From: Niveispirillum fermenti
GTDB lineage: Bacteria > Pseudomonadota > Alphaproteobacteria > Azospirillales > Azospirillaceae
DNA length: 64,000 nucleotides
NCBI RefSeq assembly: GCF_048066175.1
Contig: NZ_JBLTXA010000023.1
Span: forward strand, 13,950-77,949
Direction of reading: 5' to 3'
Shown: positions 9,137 to 18,048 of the stretch, one piece after another
Layout of the letters: every line of letters begins with the position of its first letter
How positions within the stretch are numbered: position 1 is the stretch's first letter
Program-made: the position numbers and the translations under genes
The notes under the pieces: generated by a model
Databases searched by the model: none
Told to the model about the DNA's origin: nothing
The model's input: the letters and a program-made list of their open reading frames with translations, nothing else

Positions 9137-10150
9137 TCACTTCCGGCCGACGGCCAGCATGCGTTCCACGGCCAGCCTGGCGCGGCCGGCCACGGCGGGG
9201 TCGACATGCACCTCCGGCTGCATGGTCACCAGGCTTTCCAGGATGTTCGACAGCGTGATGCGCCGCATGTGCGGGCACAGGTTGCAGGGGCGCACGAACT
9301 CCACGGCCGGGTTCGTGGCCGCCAGATTGTCGGCCATGGAGCATTCGGTGATCAGCAGCACGCGCTTGGGCTGCTGCCCCTCCACATAATCCTGCATCTT
9401 GGCGGTGGAACCGACGAAATCCGCCTCCGCCAGCACGTCGGGCGGGCATTCCGGGTGGGCGATGATGGTGATGTCGCCCTTGAACTGGGTACGGTAGGCC
9501 TTCAACTGATCGCCCGTGAAGCGCTCATGCACCTCGCAATGGCCCTTCCAGGCGATGACCTTCTTGGTCGTCTGGGTGGCGACCCACTTGGCCAGATATT
9601 CGTCGGGGATGCACAGCACCTCGTCGCCCGGCAGTGAATTGATCACCTCCACCGCGTTGCCCGATGTGATGCAGACATCGCTTTCCGCCTTCACGGCGGC
9701 CGAGGTGTTGACATAGGTGGCGATCGGCACGCCCGGATACCGTTCGCGCAGCAGGCGCACATCGGCCGCCGTGATGCTGTCGGCCAGCGAGCAGCCGGCA
9801 TCCATGGCCGGCATCAGCACGGTCTTTTCCGGCGACAGGATCTTGGCCGTTTCCGCCATGAAATGCACACCGGCCAGCACGATGACCTCTGCATCCGTCT
9901 CCGCCGCCTTGCGCGCCAGCAGCAGGCTGTCGCCTACGATGTCGGCCACGGTGTGGAAAATCTCCGGCGCCTGGTAGTTATGGGCCAGGATGACGGCGTT
10001 GCGTTCCTTCTTCAGCCGGTTGATGGCATGCACCAGCGGTGCATGGAACGGCCATTCCACCTCCGGGATCACGCCCTTGACCTTCTCGTAGATGGGCCGG
10101 GTGGCCTCCGCGACGGCGGGGCTGTAGGTGAGGTCGAGCGGGGCGGACAT
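9137..10150 (-). CDS. nadA: quinolinate synthase NadA
   Basis: A 337-residue oxygen-sensitive [4Fe-4S] enzyme that condenses iminoaspartate with dihydroxyacetone phosphate to quinolinate. The candidate cluster cysteines are Cys120 (DAGC), Cys205 (GHCEVH) and Cys289 in the CNLC motif, with spacing like the E. coli enzyme. AHNYQ (residues 56-60) and TYVNTS are active-site segments. The ATG at 10150 fits the family; an in-frame start 105 bp upstream would run through the operator palindromes and is rejected. It is the first gene of nadABC, probably repressed through the two palindromes just upstream. Confidence 0.96.
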   Translation of the reverse strand: MSAPLDLTYSPAVAEATRPIYEKVKGVIPEVEWPFHAPLVHAINRLKKERNAVILAHNYQAPEIFHTVADIVGDSLLLARKAAETDAEVIVLAGVHFMAETAKILSPEKTVLMPAMDAGCSLADSITAADVRLLRERYPGVPIATYVNTSAAVKAESDVCITSGNAVEVINSLPGDEVLCIPDEYLAKWVATQTTKKVIAWKGHCEVHERFTGDQLKAYRTQFKGDITIIAHPECPPDVLAEADFVGSTAKMQDYVEGQQPKRVLLITECSMADNLAATNPAVEFVRPCNLCPHMRRITLSNILESLVTMQPEVHVDPAVAGRARLAVERMLAVGRK

Positions 10151-10198
10151 GGGCGGCAACTCCGTCGGCCCGCGGGGGCGGGCAGGCAAAAGGGACTT

Positions 10199-10215
10199 AT
10201 GCTCTATTTGAGCAT
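10199..10215. promoter_or_regulatory. palindromic operator 1 upstream of nadA
   Basis: A perfect inverted repeat, ATGCTC-N5-GAGCAT, centred on base 10207 and 49 bp before the nadA start. A second, near-identical palindrome is centred 28 bp further upstream. Two equally spaced sites in front of an NAD synthesis operon look like a repressor operator. In many alphaproteobacteria nadABC is controlled by NadQ, so a NadQ-type site is the first guess; no regulator gene is in the window. Confidence 0.6.
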
Positions 10216-10223
10216 TAGTAGTC

Positions 10224-10246
10224 CTTATGCTCGCCCAGAGTATAAG
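10224..10246. promoter_or_regulatory. palindromic operator 2 upstream of nadA
   Basis: Nine-base arms CTTATGCTC and GAGTATAAG with a five-base centre (shifted by one base from a plain reading: pairs run 10224/10246 inwards to 10232/10238) and a single mismatch. It has the same half-site and the same five-base spacer as the palindrome at 10199-10215. The pair spans about 48 bp, enough for two dimers on one face of the DNA. Confidence 0.55.
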
Positions 10247-10371
10247 GGGTGTCAAGTGTGTGTCGCCCCATGGTCACGCTTCTGTCACAGTCCGGATAGG
10301 CAAGATATGCATGTGTGCGGCGCAACATCGTTGCGGCGCCGGGGCCTTCTGGCCATGTCGGGCCGGACCGT

Positions 10372-11742
10372 TCAGTTCAGTGCCATCAGTCCCCGGAACA
10401 GCCCCGTGGCATCGGACCCGTTCAGAGTGACCCGGCCATCGGGGGTGATCACCAGATTGTACTGGTGGGTGGTATCGTCCGGTCCCGGCTGCACGCGGCC
10501 CAGCCCCTGCAGGGCATAGAGCGCGATGGCGATGCCGGCGCCGCGGGCCCCCATCATCCGGTTCACATCGCCGATGATCCGGTCCACCCCGCGCAGCGAC
10601 AGGTTGCCTTCACCGCTGACGCTGTTGGCATGGGCGGCGGCGAAGCGGAAATCCCCCTGGCCGATGATGGTGGATTGCGGGTTCCACAGGTGCAGCCGGG
10701 AGACGGTGACCTTGCTGCCGGCCGCGGCCAGCGCCGGGGTCCAGCCACCGGGCGGGCGTGGGGAGAACAGCACGGCCGGCGGCAGGGAATGGGCCGTCAG
10801 CGCCAGATCGGCGCGGGCGGGCAGCAGCCCTGGCGGCACGGACCCGCCTACCCGTTCCAGCCCGTCATGCCGCCAGTCCAGCACCGCCGACACGCGGTTG
10901 CCCATCAGCCCGGTCAGGGACAGGCTGCCCTTGCCGCCGGCCAGGGCCGTGCGTGTTCCGTCATCGCCGATGAAGCGGAAATCCGCGATCTCGGCGGCCA
11001 GATCGGCCTTGCTGGCGATCCGGTCCAGGTCCGTGCGGCGGCCGGATGCGACCAGTTCCCCCAGCCGCGCCATGTCCAGCCCGTCGGCCGTGCCGTCCAG
11101 GCGCAGCCGCCGGAGGGACAGGCGGTCGACGCCCATCGGGTCCTTCATCGCCAGCCCGTCGATGGCAAGCGACAGCTTGCCGCTCCATTTGCCGCCCGTG
11201 ATGGCCTGGGGCGTCAGGATCAGGCGCAGGGCCGTCAGGCTGCCGGTCCCGGCCCCCATGGCCGGGATGAACCGGGCATTGCCCAGGTCGAGATCGGCGG
11301 CCAGCAGGCTGCGCCCGTCGCCGCTCAGGTGCAGCGACAGGGACTGCCGGCCCAGCGACACGTCGCCCAGGCGGAACCCGTTGCCGCCATAGACCGTCAG
11401 CGGCTGGGGCAGGTGGGTCTTGATGCGCCAGGACCCGTCGGGCTGCGGCCTCGCCTCGCCTTCCACCAGCGGCGCCTCTGCCATCCAGCCGGAACCCGCG
11501 GCCACACGCAGCTTGGGGATGCGCACCTGATAGCTGTCTCCGGCATGGGTGACCTGCACGTCGGGCACCCGCTCCACATGCAGCCCGTCGCGGTCGGCCG
11601 CCGCCGCCGACAGGTGCCGCGTGACCAGGGTCTGCAGGGCGGCCGCCTTTTCCGGGCTGGCCAATGCCTGCGTGGCCGGTGATGCCAGGACCAGTGCCAG
11701 AAGGGGGGCCAGAAGGGAGGAGCGGTTCATCATGTTCATCAT
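10372..11742 (-). CDS. predicted secreted protein of unknown function
   Basis: A 456-residue protein I do not recognise. The first 30 residues form a signal peptide (hydrophobic core LLAPLLALVLA, cleavage likely near ALA-S), so it is periplasmic or envelope-associated. The rest is rich in short beta-like stretches with regularly spaced leucines and glycines, as in large beta-fold envelope proteins such as the DUF945/DUF2125 or AsmA-like groups, but no signature is clear. Four methionines lie in the first five codons; an AAGGGA ribosome site precedes the first, at 11742. It is transcribed away from the helicase gene across an 83-bp divergent gap. Confidence 0.6.
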   Translation of the reverse strand: MMNMMNRSSLLAPLLALVLASPATQALASPEKAAALQTLVTRHLSAAAADRDGLHVERVPDVQVTHAGDSYQVRIPKLRVAAGSGWMAEAPLVEGEARPQPDGSWRIKTHLPQPLTVYGGNGFRLGDVSLGRQSLSLHLSGDGRSLLAADLDLGNARFIPAMGAGTGSLTALRLILTPQAITGGKWSGKLSLAIDGLAMKDPMGVDRLSLRRLRLDGTADGLDMARLGELVASGRRTDLDRIASKADLAAEIADFRFIGDDGTRTALAGGKGSLSLTGLMGNRVSAVLDWRHDGLERVGGSVPPGLLPARADLALTAHSLPPAVLFSPRPPGGWTPALAAAGSKVTVSRLHLWNPQSTIIGQGDFRFAAAHANSVSGEGNLSLRGVDRIIGDVNRMMGARGAGIAIALYALQGLGRVQPGPDDTTHQYNLVITPDGRVTLNGSDATGLFRGLMALN

Positions 11743-11825
11743 GCCGTCCCTTCTGCCCGACCGCGATGGCGATTCTATGGCCGGCCTTGCTTTGGCCGGC
11801 CTTGCTTTCCGCGCGCCACCTGCCC

Positions 11826-14483
11826 ATGGATATGGCCATGATCATGCATCCCCCCGCTTCGGCCGGGGCCGCCCCGGCCCATACCGGCCGCGTGCTGGCC
11901 GTCCTGGGCCCGACCAATACCGGCAAGACCTATCTGGCCATGGAGCGCATGGCCGCCCATGAGTCTGGCATGATCGGCTTTCCCCTGCGCCTGCTGGCGC
12001 GGGAGAATTATGACAAGCTGGTGCGCATGAAGGGGGCGGCCCAGGTGGCGTTGGTGACGGGGGAGGAGAAGATCATCCCGCCGGCCCCGCGCTACTGGGT
12101 CTGCACTGTGGAAAGCATGCCGGTGGACCGGCCGGTGGCCTTCCTGTGCGTGGATGAGATCCAGCTTTGTGCCGATGATGAGCGCGGGCACATCTTCACC
12201 GACCGGCTGCTGAACGCGCGCGGCGCAGAGGAGACGATGTTCCTGGGATCCGACATGATCCGGCCCCTGCTTCAGAAGCTGATCCCCAGGGTGGAGGTGA
12301 TCACCCGGCCGCGCTTTTCCAAATTGTCCTTTGGCGGGCACAAGAAGCTGACCAAGCTGCCGCCGCGCAGCGCCGTCACGGCCTTTTCCGTGACGGAGGT
12401 ATACCAGCTGGCCGAGATGGTGCGCCGCAGCCGTGGCGGCACGGCCGTGGTCATGGGCGCCCTGTCGCCGCGCACCCGCAACGCCCAGGTGGCCATGTAC
12501 CAGGCCGGTGACGTGGATTACCTGGTGGCGACGGATGCCATCGGGATGGGGCTGAACATGGATGTCGACCATGTCTGGTTCGCCCGCCTGACCAAGTTCG
12601 ACGGCCAGCGCCCCCGCCGTCTGACGGCGCCGGAGGTGGCGCAGATCGGCGGCCGGGCGGGGCGGCACCAGTCCGACGGCACCTTCGGCACGACATGGGA
12701 CTGTTCCCCCCTGGACGAGGAGACCATCCATGCCGTGGAGAATCACGAGTTCCCGCCCCTGCGGCACCTTGTCTGGCGCAACAGCGACCTGGATACGCGG
12801 TCGGTGGACGGGCTGCTGCGCACGCTGGAGGCCCGCCCGCCGTCACCCCTGCTGCTGCGCGCGCGGCCGGCCGATGATGTGGAGGCGCTGAAGGCCCTGG
12901 CCGGCGACGGGGAGATCATGGCCCTGACCCGCCGGCCGCGCGGCGTGAAGATGCTGTGGGAGGTCTGTCAGGTCCCCGATTTCCGCAAGACCATGACCGA
13001 TGCCCATACAAGGCTGCTGGGCCAGCTCTACCGCCATCTGATGGCGCCGGGCGGGCGGCTGCCCGTCGATTTCATAGGCGCGCAGGTGCAGCGGCTGGAC
13101 AATCTGTCCGGCGATATCGACACGCTGGTATCGCGTATCGCCCATATCCGCACCTGGACCTATATCAGCCATCGCCCCGACTGGGTGGCCGACCCGAAGC
13201 ACTGGCAGGGGGTGACGCGCGGGATCGAGGACCGGCTGTCCGATGCCCTGCATGAAAGGCTGACCCAGCGCTTCGTCGACAAGCGGTCGGCGGGGCTGGT
13301 GAAATCACTGCGTGACGGGCGGGACCTGCAGGGCTTCGTGGCGGATGATGGCACGGTGGTGGTGGAAACCCACCCGGTAGGGGCGCTTCGGGGCCTGTCC
13401 TTCGACATGCAGGCCGATGTGGGGGAGGATGACCATCCCACCTTGATGACGGCGGCCCGCCGCGCGCTGAAGGACGAGATCGCCCGTCGCGTGGCCCGGA
13501 TGGAGGCGGCGGACGACACGGCCCTGGACCTGGCCCCGGACGGCCTGATCCGGTGGGACGGGGTGGACCTGGCACGGCTGGCGGCCGGCGAACGGCTTCT
13601 CGCCCCCGCCATCCGGCTGGTGCGGGACGATCTGCTGGACGGCACGCAGCGCGATCGGGTGCGGGTCCGCCTCGCCCGGTTCGTGCAGGCCCGCATCCGG
13701 GCCGATCTGGCGGCGCTGGTGCGGCTGGACGGCGCCGACCTGCCGGGGCCGGCCCGTGGCATCGCCTTCCAACTGGCCGAGGCGGCCGGCCATCTGCCGC
13801 GCGGCCGGGTGGCGGATCTTGCAACGGGTCTGGATCGGGCGGCCCTGGCCGCGCTGGGCCGGCTGGGCGTGCGATGGGGGGCTGCACAAGTCTATCTGCC
13901 TGCCCTTGTCCGGCCCCGGGCCGCGTCCATGCTGGGCCTGCTCTGGTCCGTGGCGCATGGGCTGCCGCTGCCGCCGCCGCTGCCGCCGCCGGGCCGCATC
14001 TCCGTCCCGCGCGGCAGCGAGGGAGGCAGCGAGGGGGGCAGCGAGGGAGGCCGGAGAGGGGATGACGGGCTGCTGCGCGCGGCCGGATTCCTGCCGCTGG
14101 GGCCGCGGGCGGTGCGTGTGGACATGGCCGACCGGCTGCTGGAGACCATCGCCGCGCGCAGTGCCGACGGGCGGCTGACCGACCTGTCGGGCCTGGCATC
14201 GATGGTCGCCGCATCCAATGCGGACCTGCCGGGCATCCTGGCCGCGCTGGGCTGGCGGCTGCGGCGCCAGCCGCCCCCGGCGGCGGGTGAACCGCCGGCC
14301 CCGGACATCTGGGTCCGCCGCCATCCCGACGCCCCGCCCCGGCCGGTCGCGCCCCGGCCGCCGCCGGTGGCCGTGGATGCCGACAATCCCTTTGCCGTGC
14401 TGGCCGGTCTGGCGGAAAGGCTGGCAGCACCCGCCGCTGCCCGTCCCGCCCCCCGTTCCAGGCGCCGCCGGAGGAAATCATGA
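11826..14483 (+). CDS. Suv3/MgpS-like superfamily 2 RNA/DNA helicase
   Basis: An 885-residue helicase. Walker A GPTNTGKT is at residues 28-35, the DEIQ box (Walker B) at 110-113 and motif VI QIGGRAGR at 273-280, as in the mitochondrial Suv3 RNA helicase and its alphaproteobacterial relatives. The large C-terminal half is poorly conserved and proline/arginine rich. It contains three in-frame SEGG repeats near residue 730, encoded by a 12-bp tandem repeat. The exact ATG is uncertain: 11826, 11832 and later codons are all possible. Its stop overlaps prmC as ATGA. In many relatives prfA occupies this place before prmC, so the helicase may have been inserted or rearranged here. Confidence 0.85.
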   Translation: MDMAMIMHPPASAGAAPAHTGRVLAVLGPTNTGKTYLAMERMAAHESGMIGFPLRLLARENYDKLVRMKGAAQVALVTGEEKIIPPAPRYWVCTVESMPVDRPVAFLCVDEIQLCADDERGHIFTDRLLNARGAEETMFLGSDMIRPLLQKLIPRVEVITRPRFSKLSFGGHKKLTKLPPRSAVTAFSVTEVYQLAEMVRRSRGGTAVVMGALSPRTRNAQVAMYQAGDVDYLVATDAIGMGLNMDVDHVWFARLTKFDGQRPRRLTAPEVAQIGGRAGRHQSDGTFGTTWDCSPLDEETIHAVENHEFPPLRHLVWRNSDLDTRSVDGLLRTLEARPPSPLLLRARPADDVEALKALAGDGEIMALTRRPRGVKMLWEVCQVPDFRKTMTDAHTRLLGQLYRHLMAPGGRLPVDFIGAQVQRLDNLSGDIDTLVSRIAHIRTWTYISHRPDWVADPKHWQGVTRGIEDRLSDALHERLTQRFVDKRSAGLVKSLRDGRDLQGFVADDGTVVVETHPVGALRGLSFDMQADVGEDDHPTLMTAARRALKDEIARRVARMEAADDTALDLAPDGLIRWDGVDLARLAAGERLLAPAIRLVRDDLLDGTQRDRVRVRLARFVQARIRADLAALVRLDGADLPGPARGIAFQLAEAAGHLPRGRVADLATGLDRAALAALGRLGVRWGAAQVYLPALVRPRAASMLGLLWSVAHGLPLPPPLPPPGRISVPRGSEGGSEGGSEGGRRGDDGLLRAAGFLPLGPRAVRVDMADRLLETIAARSADGRLTDLSGLASMVAASNADLPGILAALGWRLRRQPPPAAGEPPAPDIWVRRHPDAPPRPVAPRPPPVAVDADNPFAVLAGLAERLAAPAAARPAPRSRRRRRKS
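14012..14055 (+). repeat. 12-bp in-frame tandem repeat (SEGG x3) inside the helicase gene
   Basis: About three copies of a GGCAGCGAGGGA-like unit encode consecutive Ser-Glu-Gly-Gly blocks in a low-complexity linker. The middle copy differs by one silent base, so the array is probably a replication-slippage product tolerated in a flexible segment. Confidence 0.8.
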
Positions 14484-15349
14484 CGCCGATGGTTCCCCTG
14501 TCCCCCCTGCTGCGTGCCGCCGAACAGCGCCTGACGGCGCTGGGGGTGGAAGAGGCGCGGCTGGACCTGCTCTATCTGGCGGAACGGGCCTTTGCCATGC
14601 CCGTCAGCCGCCTGCGCCGGGCCGAGGGGCTGACGGTGCCGGCCGCGTCCGTGCCAGCCTTCGATGCCCTGGTCGATAGGCGGGCCAGCCGTGAGCCGGT
14701 GCAGCGCATTCTGGGTGATTGGGAATTCTGGGGCCTGACCCTGGCCCTGGGCCCTGAAACGCTGATCCCCCGGCCCGACACGGAGACATTGGTGGGCGGC
14801 GTGCTGCGCGCCCGGCCCGACCGGCGGCGCCCCTGGCGCATCCTGGACCTGGGCACGGGCACGGGGGCCATCCTGCTGGCGCTCCTGTCTGAATATCCCG
14901 CTGCGTTCGGGGTCGGGCTGGACCTGTCCCCCGGTGCGGCCGCCGTGGCCCGCGCCAATGCGGCCAGCCTGGGCCTGGGCGGGCGGGCCGCCTTCCTGGC
15001 GGGGTCCTGGACGCAGGCGCTGTCGGCGGCGGTGCCGTTCGACATGATCCTGTCCAACCCGCCCTATATCCCGGATGGGGAGATCGACGGGCTGGCGCCG
15101 GAAGTCGCCCGGTTCGAACCGCGCCGGGCCCTGGCCGGCGGGGCGGACGGGTTGGACCCCTATCGTCATCTGGCCGGTGTGCTGCCGCCCCTGCTGGCGC
15201 CCGGCGGGCTGATCGGCTTCGAACATGGGGCGGATCAGGGGGCCGCTGTTTCCGATCTGCTGCGCGCCGCCGGCTTCACCGATGTTTCCACCCTGCGCGA
15301 CCTTGGCGGGCGGGACCGGGTGGCGCTGGCCCAGCGCGGCCGGGCCTGA
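14480..15349 (+). CDS. prmC: peptide chain release factor N5-glutamine methyltransferase PrmC
   Basis: A 289-residue SAM-dependent methyltransferase that methylates the Gln of the GGQ motif in RF1 and RF2. The helical N-terminal domain (residues 1-100) is followed by the Rossmann domain with DLGTGTGA (123-130) and the catalytic NPPY (193-196), the hallmark of the family. The start overlaps the helicase stop by four bases, implying coupling. The DUF4167 gene downstream matches the common prmC-DUF4167 order. Confidence 0.95.
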   Translation: MTPMVPLSPLLRAAEQRLTALGVEEARLDLLYLAERAFAMPVSRLRRAEGLTVPAASVPAFDALVDRRASREPVQRILGDWEFWGLTLALGPETLIPRPDTETLVGGVLRARPDRRRPWRILDLGTGTGAILLALLSEYPAAFGVGLDLSPGAAAVARANAASLGLGGRAAFLAGSWTQALSAAVPFDMILSNPPYIPDGEIDGLAPEVARFEPRRALAGGADGLDPYRHLAGVLPPLLAPGGLIGFEHGADQGAAVSDLLRAAGFTDVSTLRDLGGRDRVALAQRGRA

Positions 15350-15640
15350 TGCGTGTGCCCGGCCCCGGACCGGGGTGCTGCGCGCCCGGCATGATTTGCA
15401 TAAACCCGTTACGAAGCCGTAAAAAACCCTTGGAATGACGGGCGACTATCGTTAGGGTCCGCATCGGACGGCAATGGCGCGTGGGGCGCCTGTCGTGGCA
15501 AAGCCCGCGGACCGGGGTTTTTGCGTCCAGGGGCCAAGGCGATATCGCCGCCCAACGGTCAACACCGCCGAAAAACGGGAAAGACAGGACGCTTCGGGAT
15601 GTCCGTGGGCTCGGGAAACCAGGGGCCGAGCATATAGCGA
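15350..15640. other. intergenic region before the DUF4167 gene
   Basis: This gap of 291 bp contains no convincing gene. The AT-richer stretch near 15390-15450 probably holds the promoter for the DUF4167 gene; I cannot assign a clear -35/-10 pair or a terminator for prmC. Confidence 0.4.
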
Positions 15641-16063
15641 ATGAGACAGGGACCCAATCAACGGCGTGGTCGTGGCCGCGGTGGCAGTGGCGGCAACAAT
15701 GGCGGTGGCAACAACGGCAACGGGGGTGGCAATCGCCGCCAGAACGTACCGCTGCGCCATCAGAATTATGACAGCAACGGCCCGGATGTGCGCATCCGCG
15801 GCAATGCCTTCCAGGTCTATGAAAAGTACCAGGCGCTGGCCCGTGATGCGAACGCTTCGGGCGATCGCATCGCCGCGGAGAATTATCTGCAGCACGCGGA
15901 ACATTATTACCGCATCATCTGCCAGATCAATGAACAGGAAGGCCGCGCCCGCCAGCATGTGCCGCGCCAGGATGGCAACGGTTTCGATGGCGACGATGCC
16001 GAAGGCGGCGAGGATGGCGGTTCCGAGCCCGTGGATGCCGAAAGCGACCAGCCCGCGGCCTGA
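15641..16063 (+). CDS. DUF4167 domain protein
   Basis: A 140-residue protein. The N-terminal 35 residues are a Gly/Asn/Arg-rich low-complexity tail (RGRGRGG, then GGN repeats) that looks nucleic-acid binding. The conserved DUF4167 core (residues 36-100: YDSNGPDVRIRGNAF and YEKYQALARDA, ending in AEHYYRI) follows, then an acidic tail. The family is nearly universal in alphaproteobacteria next to prmC and is thought to bind RNA, but its function is not established. Confidence 0.88.
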   Translation: MRQGPNQRRGRGRGGSGGNNGGGNNGNGGGNRRQNVPLRHQNYDSNGPDVRIRGNAFQVYEKYQALARDANASGDRIAAENYLQHAEHYYRIICQINEQEGRARQHVPRQDGNGFDGDDAEGGEDGGSEPVDAESDQPAA

Positions 16064-16164
16064 CGCCTGCGTGCGGGTGGTCCCGGCCGGACCGGTGCCT
16101 TCCTTGCCTGCCGCTGCCTCCGCCCGTCGGGGGCGTGAGGGATGACAGGCAGGAGGGGGTGGCG

Positions 16165-17076
16165 GTGACGGCCGGGATACGGCAAGCATGGGAAAAGGCG
16201 GTGGAAGACTGGTTCTCGTCGCTGACCGGCCTGTTCAGCGCGCCGGAATCGGCCTTCTGGTGGCCGGGATTGCTGCTGGCCCTGGCCGGTGCCGTCTGGT
16301 TCGGCCGCGACCGGCGCCTGTGGGGCCGGTCGCGTGATTACTGGCGCGAACTGCCTGTCGATGCCGGGTGCTTCCTGGCCAATTCCACCCTGCCTTTCCT
16401 GCTGGCCCCCTTCTTCTTCGCCCTGGGCCTGGCCGCCAGCCGTGTTGGCGCCGGCCTGGCCACGGCACTGACCGGCGTGCCGCCCCTGGACGCGCCGGGC
16501 TGGCCCCTGCTGCTATTCTGTGCCGGTCTGGCCTTTGTGGCCGGTGATCTGGCGCTTTACGGCACCCACCGGCTGTTCCATGCCGTCCCGATCCTGTGGA
16601 AGGCGCACCGGCTGCATCATGCCCCACCCGTGCTGACGCCGTTGACGGCCTACCGGTTCTGGCCGTGGGAACAGGCGATGCACATGTCGGCCAACATGCT
16701 GGCCCAGGGGCTGGCGCTGGGCCTGTCGGCCGGGCTGTTCGGCGCCGGCATCACGCCCCTGACCCTGCTGGGCGTGAATATCTTCGCCCTGGCCTGGGGG
16801 GCGGGCTTCACCCATCTGCGGCACAGTCCCGTGCCCATGCCCTACCCCCGCTGGCTGTCGGGGTGGCTGATCTCCCCCCATATGCATCAGTTGCACCATT
16901 CCATGGCGCTGGAGCATCGGGACCGCAATTTCGGCACGGCGCTGGCCGTGTGGGACCGGCTGTTCGGCACGCTGGTCCGGCCCGATGCGACGGAACGGTT
17001 CCATTTCGGGGCGGCCGGATCGGCATCCCGGCCGTCATCCTCCCTGGATATCGGCCGGCCGCGCGGTCAGGCTTGA
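16165..17076 (+). CDS. sterol desaturase / fatty acid hydroxylase family membrane protein
   Basis: A 303-residue integral membrane protein with four or more hydrophobic segments and the family's histidine boxes for a di-iron centre: HRLFH, HRLHH and HMHQLHH. The enzyme would hydroxylate or desaturate a lipid in the inner membrane; the substrate is unknown (fatty acids, hopanoids and carotenoids are all used by relatives). The start is taken as GTG 16165, because a strong AGGAGG ribosome site ends 8 bases before it; the GTG at 16135 lies upstream of that site. The 3' end overlaps the convergent gene by 42 bp. Confidence 0.82.
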   Translation: MTAGIRQAWEKAVEDWFSSLTGLFSAPESAFWWPGLLLALAGAVWFGRDRRLWGRSRDYWRELPVDAGCFLANSTLPFLLAPFFFALGLAASRVGAGLATALTGVPPLDAPGWPLLLFCAGLAFVAGDLALYGTHRLFHAVPILWKAHRLHHAPPVLTPLTAYRFWPWEQAMHMSANMLAQGLALGLSAGLFGAGITPLTLLGVNIFALAWGAGFTHLRHSPVPMPYPRWLSGWLISPHMHQLHHSMALEHRDRNFGTALAVWDRLFGTLVRPDATERFHFGAAGSASRPSSSLDIGRPRGQA

Positions 17077-17883
17077 TACGGCCAGTTCGGCCATCCGGCC
17101 CAGCAGCCAGAACAGCAGCAGCGGCAGCAGCACGATCTTGGCAACATAGGCCACGGTCAGGTCGATCAGGATATCGGCCAGGTCGCCCATGGCAGCCACC
17201 AGCTTGGACACGCTGCCCGCCATGTCGCCCAGGGCGCGCAGCCTTTCCATCATGCCCTCGCCCCTGGCTTCGGCCACGGGGGCCGCTTCCAGCGACAGGG
17301 CATCCAGCCGGGCCTGCGCGTCGGCGATGGCCGGGGCCAGCAGATGATCGGCCAGCGCGTCGGACCCCAGCACGACCAGCGGCACCCCGATCTTCAGGAT
17401 CAGCGCCGCGAACAGCAGGAAGCCGCCCAGCCGGTGCGCGAACAGGGACAGGGTCCCCGGCAGCCAGGCCGTCACGGCCAGCAGCAGCAGGGCGGCGGGC
17501 AGCAGCAGCGACAGGCCGATCACATCGCCGGCGCTGACCAGCAGCGTGGCCCCGCCCAGCACCACGGTCGCCCCCAGCATCATGGTGGAAAACCGCTCGA
17601 CCAGATCATTCACGGGGTCCAGCACCTGGCCCGGCTGCACGCCGATGCCGGCCGACACTTCCACCGTCTGGGCCACGGAAATGGCCGCATCGATCAGCCG
17701 GGCCGTGGCGAACACGGCCGTGGCCTGGACCAGATTGGCCTGCAGCGCCTGCTGGCTGGCGCTGGCCAGCGTGTCGGGCAGCAGCGTGCGCTCCGCCCGG
17801 TCGAAAAGGCCGACGGCGCCGATGACGGCGATGAAGGCCAGGATCAGGCTGTGGCGCAGACGCGCGCGGATGGTCGGGGACAT
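17035..17883 (-). CDS. predicted inner-membrane protein of unknown function
   Basis: A 282-residue protein with a transmembrane helix near the N-terminus (residues 10-25), two or three in the middle (VIGLSLLLPAALLLLAV and LGGFLLFAALILKIGVPLV) and one at the C-terminal end. Between them is a periplasmic-looking segment rich in Ala and Gln. No family signature is recognised. The start MSPTI at 17883 follows a GGAGAT ribosome site. It is convergent with the hydroxylase gene and the coding ends overlap. Confidence 0.7.
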   Translation of the reverse strand: MSPTIRARLRHSLILAFIAVIGAVGLFDRAERTLLPDTLASASQQALQANLVQATAVFATARLIDAAISVAQTVEVSAGIGVQPGQVLDPVNDLVERFSTMMLGATVVLGGATLLVSAGDVIGLSLLLPAALLLLAVTAWLPGTLSLFAHRLGGFLLFAALILKIGVPLVVLGSDALADHLLAPAIADAQARLDALSLEAAPVAEARGEGMMERLRALGDMAGSVSKLVAAMGDLADILIDLTVAYVAKIVLLPLLLFWLLGRMAELAVSSLTARPADIQGG

Positions 17884-18048
17884 GGCATCTCCTTGGCTGC
17901 GGGCCGGAACCGTCCCGTCCCGTCCCCCCGTTTGCGATGGCGGGCGCCCGCGTGCCCGCATGCCCGTCCCAACGGGGGCGGGCGTTGACCGTTCCTGGCC
18001 TTGGTCCTAGTTTTGCGGCCTTGTTTTTCTCTATCTGGTGATAACGCG

